DNA of 41,701 nt. Source: Armatimonadota bacterium. GTDB taxonomy: Bacteria; Armatimonadota; UBA5829. Of the stretch, positions 32,723 through 39,883 are shown piece after piece (position 1 is the first letter of the stretch; every line of letters begins with the position of its first letter). Position numbers and translations under genes: made by a program. The notes under the pieces were generated by a model that did no database searches, had not been told where the DNA came from, and was given only the letters and a program-made list of their open reading frames with translations. The DNA is taken from positions 1 through 41,701 of the forward strand of contig JARYME010000017.1 in NCBI GenBank assembly GCA_029907315.1, in the 5' to 3' direction.

Positions 32723-35062
32723 ATGCTATCGGGGTGGTGTAGCTTGACTATGCGCGGGGTGCCTGGAAGATTCTTTTTTCTCGTTTTTGCTACGGGATTT
32801 CTCTTTAGCGCCTCATTGACATGCTGGGCGGGTTGGTCACCTGCTCGACTATTGAACGACGTGTCGGAGACTGCCACCAAGGGCGGTGAAATTTGGCCCG
32901 CGATCGACGGCGGATTTCACGCGGTTTACGCCAACACAAAACCCAGCTGGCAGGTTGTTTATAAAAGATACAAAGACGGCATTCTTTCACCGCGGCAGAT
33001 CATTCGTAATGGTTTCGTGCCCAATCCCAACTTGTGTCAGGCCGGAAACGGCGACGTTCACTTGGTATGGGAGGATTGGGACGATGGTCTTCAAATCGGT
33101 TGGGCGGTCTCAAAGAATCGCGGCACAAGCTTCTTGCCTTGGCAGGAGATAACGAATACGGGCGACACCAAGTGGCCCTTGATCGTACCTTACGGTCCGC
33201 CCGACAGTCCGACAGTGATCATGAGCTTCTGGCAAGCCAAGGAAAAGAATCTTTACTGGCGGGTATATGACGGCACTTCTTGGGGTCCGCTAATGAATAT
33301 GAACCAGAATGCGGACAATGAGTACGAAGTGTTCGGAATGTGCAGGAGCCTTCAGGATGGTTCGGTCTACCGCAGCTACGGCACCAAAATCGGTGGCGTT
33401 CTAAGTGTTTGCTATAGGCGCTTCAACGGCAGCTATTGGGAACCACAGGTTGTTGTTGCCAGTCCAGGATTCTTCTGTCGCCACGATATCGCAGTGAATA
33501 CTACGGGCCATGTGCTTGTGATGTGGGAGCAGGACGAACGCATATGGACAAGGATCTACACCCCAGGCGTCGGCTGGGGTCCCATTGAGCGCATAACAAA
33601 CGAATCCTCGGGTTTCGGTGGTGTTACTGCTGTGCCTGGCACTGCGGATTTCTACCTGGTTTACCGAAGAGGAGACCCAGGCGCATCCCAGATTTATGGC
33701 CGTCGTTGGCAAGGTGGAGTATGGCAATCGGAGGAACTTGTGTCAGTGGGGATGCCCGCTGGCTTTGTGGTTGATGCAGATGTGTGCGCGGGTCCAGATG
33801 GGACCCTTTACGCATCTTGGGAGTACTGGGGAAGCGGCGAACCGCAGCAGTGGTTCTCGGTCCGCGAAGGAAACCCGCTTCCGGACGCCGTTGTTCGGGG
33901 TTACGTTAGAGACCAGTACGGGCAAGGTATTCCGAATGCGTCTGTCGGTTCGGGAGCTTACGTAACCGTTTCCACAGCCGGTGGATATTATTCCCTAGGC
34001 GTTCCGAGTGGAGTGAGAAGCTTTACGGCATCGAAGACAGGATATGTGGGGCAAACGCTTGAGAACGTTGTTGTGCCGGCTGGAGGCACAATCAACCTGG
34101 ACTTCACGATTACAGCCATACCCGTCTCCGCGCCGTCGGGTTTCGCGGCGATGCCGTCAAACAAACTGGTGCGTCTTACCTGGACAAATCCCTCAGAATC
34201 CTGGTTCCAAGGAACTATTGTAAGGTGCAAGACAGACGGGTACCCCACAGGTCCTACAGACGGAGTTCTGGTATGCGATAAGCAAAATGTGCCGGAGTCG
34301 TCTGACAGCTTTGTTCACACTGGGCTGACAAATGGCGTAACCTACTACTATGCCGCGTTCGCTTACGACTGGGACAGGCATTACTCAGCCCCAGCTTTGG
34401 CTTACGCAGTGCCGGTAAATGCCACGTGCTCGTTCGTCAAAAGTCTCCCGGACGGTTGGCTTGTGGATATGTATTCTCGCGTGGTGAGCGCCGACTTTGC
34501 TTCAACAGATGGGTGCATCTACGTGCAGGATCCAGACGGCACCTCCGGCTTACGCGTTGCAACTACGCAAACCGGTTTTTCGCCGGGGGACGTTGTAAAT
34601 GTGTCCGGCAAGATATCGAGCCGGTTTTTCAGCGGGTATCGTTCGGAGCGTGTGATTACAGAGGCGACGATTACAAGAATTCGTTCTGGTTCCCCGCCAA
34701 AGCCTGTGGCAATGAAGTGCAATAGCGTTGGCGGTGGTCCGGCCGGGCCCATGGTGCCGGGAGTTAGGAACGGAATCGGTTTGAACAATATAGGGCTTCT
34801 GGTGCGTATTGCCGGCAAAGTCACTTACAAGTCCGGTAGCTACATCTACGTGGACGACGGCAGCAGCGTGGAGAACCTGTATGGGTTGTACACACCTGTT
34901 CGCGGGGTCATGGTCAAATGCCCGGGTACTCCTTCGGTAAATGTAGGCGACATAGTAGGCGTGACAGGTGTAGTAGAAGGAAGCATCCCGAGCAGCCCGG
35001 ACTGGACAACCAATCGGGCGTTCATTCAGATGCGCGACTGGAGCGATCTGGTGCGCTTCTAA
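32723..35062 (+). CDS. Exported beta-propeller-like protein with carboxypeptidase-regulatory-like, Fn3-like and tandem OB-like domains
   Basis: 779 residues from the ATG at 32723 (AGGTGA 10 nt upstream); an ATG at 32750 would also fit the signal peptide (RFFFLVFATGFLFSASLTCWA). Residues 40-385 have repeated WSP/W..P and VHLVWEDW-type strands like a BNR-type propeller. Residues 390-462 (VVRGYVRDQYGQGIPNASV) are a carboxypeptidase-regulatory-like domain. Fn3-like (466-562) and two OB-like segments (570-779) match the C-terminus of the preceding GH5-like protein closely, for example SVGGGPAGPMVPGVRNGIG. No catalytic residues are evident; it may bind glycan at the surface. It is 47 bp behind the GH5-like gene, probably the same transcript. 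Confidence 0.8.
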   Translation: MLSGWCSLTMRGVPGRFFFLVFATGFLFSASLTCWAGWSPARLLNDVSETATKGGEIWPAIDGGFHAVYANTKPSWQVVYKRYKDGILSPRQIIRNGFVPNPNLCQAGNGDVHLVWEDWDDGLQIGWAVSKNRGTSFLPWQEITNTGDTKWPLIVPYGPPDSPTVIMSFWQAKEKNLYWRVYDGTSWGPLMNMNQNADNEYEVFGMCRSLQDGSVYRSYGTKIGGVLSVCYRRFNGSYWEPQVVVASPGFFCRHDIAVNTTGHVLVMWEQDERIWTRIYTPGVGWGPIERITNESSGFGGVTAVPGTADFYLVYRRGDPGASQIYGRRWQGGVWQSEELVSVGMPAGFVVDADVCAGPDGTLYASWEYWGSGEPQQWFSVREGNPLPDAVVRGYVRDQYGQGIPNASVGSGAYVTVSTAGGYYSLGVPSGVRSFTASKTGYVGQTLENVVVPAGGTINLDFTITAIPVSAPSGFAAMPSNKLVRLTWTNPSESWFQGTIVRCKTDGYPTGPTDGVLVCDKQNVPESSDSFVHTGLTNGVTYYYAAFAYDWDRHYSAPALAYAVPVNATCSFVKSLPDGWLVDMYSRVVSADFASTDGCIYVQDPDGTSGLRVATTQTGFSPGDVVNVSGKISSRFFSGYRSERVITEATITRIRSGSPPKPVAMKCNSVGGGPAGPMVPGVRNGIGLNNIGLLVRIAGKVTYKSGSYIYVDDGSSVENLYGLYTPVRGVMVKCPGTPSVNVGDIVGVTGVVEGSIPSSPDWTTNRAFIQMRDWSDLVRF

Positions 35063-35098
35063 TCGGTGACGTTTCGTGCCGAAGCGTTCGCTGCCTTG

Positions 35099-38000
35099 TC
35101 AATTGAGCACGGGAACAATCCTTACAGCGTCAGCTATGAAGTACAGCCCGTCTCTTTCCGTAACGTTCCTTGCTTGAACTCTTAGCTCGCCCTTACTCAG
35201 GGAAAACGTTCCCAGCCTTACCCATTCGGCCATAGTTTGTTGGTTGAGAACAAACGTACAGCCTGATTGACTCATGCGTCGTTGCACGATTGGGCCGCTC
35301 GTGGCAGACAGTTCCACAGGCTCGGCATTGATCGTATATTCAACTCGGTCGGACGGTGTTATAGTGGTCACGGGCAGAAATACCTCGACTGCGTATACTC
35401 CTGCTTTCGGGACCTGCAACACGTACTCACCGCATTCGTGTCTGCCAGGGTCGGTTTCGTGCTGTGTGTAGCTGCCTGACCACGCCGCAGGATCAGGTAC
35501 GACGGTCCACTCGTTTGTCTTTGTAACCTTCACAAACCCGTCCAGGTCGTCGGCGACGCAAGCTGCCGGTGCGTTAGGAAACGGATGCACGAAGCCCTTG
35601 ATCACAACGGGTTTTACCAAAAACTTACCGTTGACCACAAACCTCTTTGCGCCCCCGGTCAGAATGCGAATGCTGGGATGGGGTTCGGCGCATTCGACAT
35701 ACAAAGTGCTGCCAACATAAGCGACTGAGAGGCTGGAAATACGCTGCTGCGCCGCTTCCGCTAGCAGTTTGCCGTTGAAAATGAGTTTGCTGCCGTCTGC
35801 CCATCCGAAGCTGGTGATTCTTCCCTTCGTATCGAGTCTTACAACCGCGAATGCGGCATCAGAGATATGGCTGCCGCTGCGGTAGCTCGCGGGTTCTCTT
35901 GGTGAGCCGAAGACAGCCCAGTCCGTGCCTCGAGGCGTACTTATGCGCAAACTGTAGAAAAGGTCCGAAAGCGAGCGGTTGTCAGGTGGTATGCGCTGCC
36001 AGACGATCTTTGGCGGCTTGTTGCCCAAATACGGGAAAAGCAGCGTTTGAAATCTCGGATTTGCCGTCTTGCGAGTGAGCCTGAAGATCGAAGTCTTCGG
36101 GTATTTCGACGCGGCTGTGATTCCCGGTGCTTTTCGGACTTCGAGGTCGGTAAAATTCTGGTTGAGGATAAGCAGGTTGCCGCCTTCGTCAAATGTGGTT
36201 GCTATGACACCGGTTCGAGGGTCGAATCTGGCGTTCGGATCGGTCAGGTTCCAAACCTGAGTCCAGGCGGTATTCCTAGTTGTCTCTGCTGAGTCGTCAA
36301 CCAAGATGTAGTCGGGTTTGACAAATGCTACGCGCCTTCGGACACAGTTTACGTTTCCGAGATAGTTGTAACCGTTGTGTCGGCCATCAAACCAGTCGAA
36401 TGTGCTGTTTGACACCCAACGGTTGGCTCCTGGTTCACGCTTGACGTCGCGGCCCTCGCAGACCATTATTGAATGTATGTTGCTAGTCCAGTAGACGTCG
36501 ATTCCTTCCGGCGGTTTGTAGTCGTATTGGCCGGGATCTATAACGAGAGTTCTGCCATATGCGTATAGATTCAGACATGTGAGGTCCCAGTGGCCGTGGC
36601 TTCCGAACCATCCGCCATTGTGAATGAACACGTGCCGAGCATCCCTGTAATCCGAGCCTTTTTCCCCAAAATCGGACCGCATAATGAAGTAGCCTGCTTC
36701 CGGGTATACTTTACTGGGCCAGTTGGGCGGCGTGCCTTCTTCTCCTTGCGAGGCGATCCACACAATATCAGGCCGAGTCAGCAACTTGCCTGCTTCATAC
36801 AGCTCGCCCGTTGTGTAGGCCTTTGCTATCTCGTTGGGATACGCGTCTTCAATTAACCACCTGTTGATAAAAGCTGTATCCTCGGGAGTTGTGCGAGGTG
36901 TCTTTAGAGCTCGGATGGTCCTTCTGCGCAGATGCACGTTCTTCCAAGCGGCCTGATCGAAGAGGGTATCGCATTTCAAGAGTTTGTTGAACTCAGCGAC
37001 CAGGGCGTCAAGAACAGATTCTGGAACGCCTCTTCCAGGAGTGAATTGCTCAACCAGCTCGCGGGTTTGCGGGCTGAACATAGACTTGATTCGTGTTGAC
37101 ACAGGATCCGACGCGTCCCGCAGCCGAGTGAGCAAGCCAGCCGGATCTCGCAAGTCCGTTTTTGAGAAATTGGGGTTCTCTGTGTAATTTTCGTACCAGG
37201 AATCTCCGCACATTACCACGTAGTTATTGGGTTGCAGTGTGTGCGCCATATGGTCATACATACCGTTCAGTGTTCGAACAAGATCATTGTAGGTATCTTG
37301 CTCGAGCTCGATGGTGCCTTCAACGTGATACTTCAAGAGTCCAAGGAGCCTTCTGGCAACCATCGCATGGTATTTGATGGAACCTTCTACACAGGTGCCT
37401 TCGCCTCTGACACCCTCTTTACTCACCTGTATCAGCGCGGTTGCTCCCCATGTCTTACAAGGTCCACTGATCTTCCATTCTGGAAATGCGATTCCGAAAT
37501 CCAGAGCTGATTTGGCAGCAGTTGCCAGCCAGTTGCCTCCAGACTTGCACTGGTATACCCAGCGTGCATTGTCCTCAAAGAATGAAAGCAGTATCAGCTT
37601 TTCGTCGTTTGTCCAGCCGGAGAAATTGTACAACCGCGCGTATACTAGGTCGCCGTGTCCAGGCATACGCGCGGCGGCCGTGCGGTCGTTCCAAAGTTCG
37701 TGATAGTATGGAAACTCTGGGGAGTTATATATTAACTTGGGGTTGGGGTTATCCAAGATCCATTGGATGCGAATATCTATTGCTGCTCGAGCATACTCAG
37801 GCTTTCCGGTCGCCGTATATGCTGCTGCCAGCACTCGGTCGAAGTCCCACAGGTCGGGGCTGGGCTTGATGCCGTGGCTTGGCATTTTTGCGTCGGGAAT
37901 CTCCGGTGCCCACCAACTTTCCTTGCGCCAGGGAATTGGTTTTCCGGTGTCGGCGTGAAGTACCATCCCTTTGAGTATTAGATCCGCCGTCGATGTGTCT

Positions 38001-38764
38001 GCGTTCGGATCTGGCTGTACCGTCATCACACTGCGCCAAGACTCCCACAAATCCATTCGATTATGGAAGTGCTTTACAGTCTCAGCTATCGCTTGCTCCC
38101 AGTCACCTTTTTCAACCGCGCTCTTTACTGCTGCCAGTTCAGGTCTGGAAAGATCCAATCGTTCGGTGAAGAACTTGCGGAGATTGGCCTCTCGGTCTGC
38201 AACGAGCTTGATGTGACACTCAAAAGAAAGATCGGCTACGCTTGTGTTCGGCACAGCCGAGCCGCCGGGAAATGCGTCGTTGACAAATGCTTGGAAAGCG
38301 ACTTTGCCATCACCGCCGCTCGATGTCAGTTCGAAGTAGAAATTTCGTCTTCCTCCGGTCGGCACTCGGAGTTGGAAGAAGAGAACTCGGTCTCCGGATT
38401 CTCTGAAGTGGGAGCCGTCACCGATAACATATTGTTGTACTCGGCTGGTTGCACCGCTTATGGTGTACTCTCTTAGCTTGGTCTTTTTGTCGGGGCCACT
38501 GTAAAGGCAGAGCGTGACGCTTTCGCTCAGGTCCCAAGAATCGTACACCGGGCGTACGCCTATCCTGTATATTTCGCCGACGTTTGCGTCTACTGTGAAT
38601 GTCTGGCCTATCGTCTTTCCGGGACCGGTAGAAACCGAAGTGTTGCCCGGTCCGGTGCATGGGCCTGGGCGCACAGGGTTTAGGTAGTCGTCGAAAAGGG
38701 GTCCGGCGTTACCAGAGGCGCCGATAAGTAGAGTGAAAAGAAGTGTGCAGACAAACGTTTTCAT
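35099..38764 (-). CDS. Large exported heparinase II/III-type lyase with C-terminal golvesin-like domain
   Basis: 1221 residues from the ATG at 38764 (GGAG 5 nt upstream), opening with the signal MKTFVCTLLFTLLIGASGNA. Residues 25-190 look like a beta-sandwich (IGQTFTVDANVGEIYRIGVRP). An alpha/alpha toroid follows (about 220-690), then a heparinase II/III beta-domain with NGGWFGSHGHWDLTCLNLYAYG near 715 and NIHSIMVCEGRD. The last 140 residues (WSGSYTQHETDPG, VYAVEVFLP, YFIADAVRIVP) match the golvesin C-terminal-like domain. It probably cleaves an acidic polysaccharide outside the cytoplasm; whether all catalytic residues are present cannot be judged by eye. It is downstream of a prepilin-like gene on the same strand and converges on the 779-residue gene. 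Confidence 0.8.
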   Translation of the reverse strand: MKTFVCTLLFTLLIGASGNAGPLFDDYLNPVRPGPCTGPGNTSVSTGPGKTIGQTFTVDANVGEIYRIGVRPVYDSWDLSESVTLCLYSGPDKKTKLREYTISGATSRVQQYVIGDGSHFRESGDRVLFFQLRVPTGGRRNFYFELTSSGGDGKVAFQAFVNDAFPGGSAVPNTSVADLSFECHIKLVADREANLRKFFTERLDLSRPELAAVKSAVEKGDWEQAIAETVKHFHNRMDLWESWRSVMTVQPDPNADTSTADLILKGMVLHADTGKPIPWRKESWWAPEIPDAKMPSHGIKPSPDLWDFDRVLAAAYTATGKPEYARAAIDIRIQWILDNPNPKLIYNSPEFPYYHELWNDRTAAARMPGHGDLVYARLYNFSGWTNDEKLILLSFFEDNARWVYQCKSGGNWLATAAKSALDFGIAFPEWKISGPCKTWGATALIQVSKEGVRGEGTCVEGSIKYHAMVARRLLGLLKYHVEGTIELEQDTYNDLVRTLNGMYDHMAHTLQPNNYVVMCGDSWYENYTENPNFSKTDLRDPAGLLTRLRDASDPVSTRIKSMFSPQTRELVEQFTPGRGVPESVLDALVAEFNKLLKCDTLFDQAAWKNVHLRRRTIRALKTPRTTPEDTAFINRWLIEDAYPNEIAKAYTTGELYEAGKLLTRPDIVWIASQGEEGTPPNWPSKVYPEAGYFIMRSDFGEKGSDYRDARHVFIHNGGWFGSHGHWDLTCLNLYAYGRTLVIDPGQYDYKPPEGIDVYWTSNIHSIMVCEGRDVKREPGANRWVSNSTFDWFDGRHNGYNYLGNVNCVRRRVAFVKPDYILVDDSAETTRNTAWTQVWNLTDPNARFDPRTGVIATTFDEGGNLLILNQNFTDLEVRKAPGITAASKYPKTSIFRLTRKTANPRFQTLLFPYLGNKPPKIVWQRIPPDNRSLSDLFYSLRISTPRGTDWAVFGSPREPASYRSGSHISDAAFAVVRLDTKGRITSFGWADGSKLIFNGKLLAEAAQQRISSLSVAYVGSTLYVECAEPHPSIRILTGGAKRFVVNGKFLVKPVVIKGFVHPFPNAPAACVADDLDGFVKVTKTNEWTVVPDPAAWSGSYTQHETDPGRHECGEYVLQVPKAGVYAVEVFLPVTTITPSDRVEYTINAEPVELSATSGPIVQRRMSQSGCTFVLNQQTMAEWVRLGTFSLSKGELRVQARNVTERDGLYFIADAVRIVPVLN

Positions 38765-38789
38765 AATTGCTCCGCAGACACACATAGTT

Positions 38790-38813
38790 TTGGCCGCCGT
38801 CTGCGGCGGCCAA
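38790..38813 (-). repeat. Perfect inverted repeat between the prepilin-like and lyase genes
   Basis: TTGGCCGCCG (38790-38799) and CGGCGGCCAA (38804-38813) form a 10-bp perfect GC-rich stem with a 4-nt loop. Neither strand has a T-run after it, so it is a poor intrinsic terminator. It lies between the prepilin-like stop and the lyase ribosome-binding site and may protect or partition a shared mRNA. Confidence 0.6.
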
Positions 38814-38844
38814 CCTGAAGATCAGTAGGTGTCAAGGTGTTGGT

Positions 38845-39570
38845 TCAGAGGTTGCCGACTCGATCGTATTCCACAAACTTCACGTGACCATCGGCGAATA
38901 GAGCTGGCGTTCCGCGCTCATGGGAGCCATGTGCAATCTTATCGGGAAACATTTGTCGAATTCGGGCATCGTCCCACGTTATCGACCAGGTTCCCGACAT
39001 ACAGAACAGCATAACAGCCTCACTCGGCCTGCAATTGTATTTTGCCCAGTAGTCCACTGTGTCCGGATTGACCAGGTTCTTACCCTGCGACCAGATCATA
39101 TGAGCTAACCGGCGCTCGCCACCACTTCCCTTAGGCCAAGGCCACATCGAGGGCGTGTAGACAGCGCCGTACCACTTAGTGGGCTTTCGCTCAGAACTGC
39201 CACTTTCCGCCGGATAATACCACAAATTGACCAGGCTGTTCTTTATAGCGAGAATCGGTTTTGCAGGACATATTGCGACGTTGGTGGTCTTCATATACGG
39301 GAAGAGTTCGTCGAAATAGTTGAATTTCAGTGTTGCTGGATTCCCGTAGTCGATGTACCAGATATTGTTTGCCTGGGGAAGGAAGCCGTTATAGTCGCCC
39401 CTGTAAAGGTTTACGGCATTCATGAACTGCTTCATGTTGGAGGTGCAACCGCTCACCCAAGCTGCTCTTCTGGCCGATGAGAGCACAGGAAATAGAATCG
39501 CAGCCAGGATGGCTATTATTGCAATGACTACAAGCAGCTCTATTAACGTAAATCCCTTTTCCCTTTTCAT
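38845..39570 (-). CDS. Prepilin-type N-terminal methylation protein (pseudopilin-like)
   Basis: 241 residues from the second of two adjacent ATGs, at 39570; GGAGGG lies 6 nt before it. The start MKREKGFTLIELLVV is a type IV prepilin leader with cleavage after the Gly and Glu at +5, followed by a long hydrophobic helix. The body is Trp/Tyr-rich and globular, and the end FADGHVKFVEYD matches the C-terminal motif of the large DUF1559-like group common in Planctomycetes and Armatimonadota. It is probably membrane-anchored by PilD processing; an assembly role is unproven. The 1221-residue lyase follows on the same strand with no separate promoter seen. Confidence 0.88.
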   Translation of the reverse strand: MKREKGFTLIELLVVIAIIAILAAILFPVLSSARRAAWVSGCTSNMKQFMNAVNLYRGDYNGFLPQANNIWYIDYGNPATLKFNYFDELFPYMKTTNVAICPAKPILAIKNSLVNLWYYPAESGSSERKPTKWYGAVYTPSMWPWPKGSGGERRLAHMIWSQGKNLVNPDTVDYWAKYNCRPSEAVMLFCMSGTWSITWDDARIRQMFPDKIAHGSHERGTPALFADGHVKFVEYDRVGNL

Positions 39571-39674
39571 CATAACCCTCCGTAATTTCGGCAGGACCGC
39601 CTGGAGCACGCGCTGTCGAGAACTATAACTTAGACGCAGCCGATGCTCATAATGCTCCACACGCTCCCACTTGA

Positions 39675-39703
39675 ATCATACTGCAGACTAAAACGTTTGT
39701 CAA
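39675..39703 (-). promoter_or_regulatory. Promoter for the prepilin-like gene
   Basis: Minus-strand TTGACA (39698-39703), a 17-bp spacer and TATGAT (39675-39680), near consensus. The start near 39668 gives a leader of about 98 nt. It may also drive the lyase gene downstream. Confidence 0.75.
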
Positions 39704-39728
39704 CCACTCTTTTCCAGAACAGGTCCTC

Positions 39729-39757
39729 TTGACAGGCTATTTGTTACGGGATACCTT
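39729..39757 (+). promoter_or_regulatory. Possible promoter for the gene at 39884
   Basis: TTGACA (39729-39734), a 17-bp spacer and a weak -10 TACCTT (39752-39757). It would give a leader of about 120 nt. The rest of 39758-39883 shows nothing except a tandem GTGAGTAG pair (39866-39881) over the ribosome-binding site. Confidence 0.4.
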
Positions 39758-39883
39758 GAAAGTGTGCGCTTATTAAATCACCTGCCCGTTGCTGGGCTAA
39801 AACGATTGGACTTCCGTCAATTGTGTTATCGGCAGAATATCGTTAGTAGACTAGGTTGTGTGTTTGTGAGTAGGTGAGTAGAT

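Noticed and set aside
39866-39881. Tandem GTGAGTAG pair over the ribosome-binding site as a possible phase-variable repeat
   Set aside because: Only two copies of an 8-mer, too few to argue for slippage.
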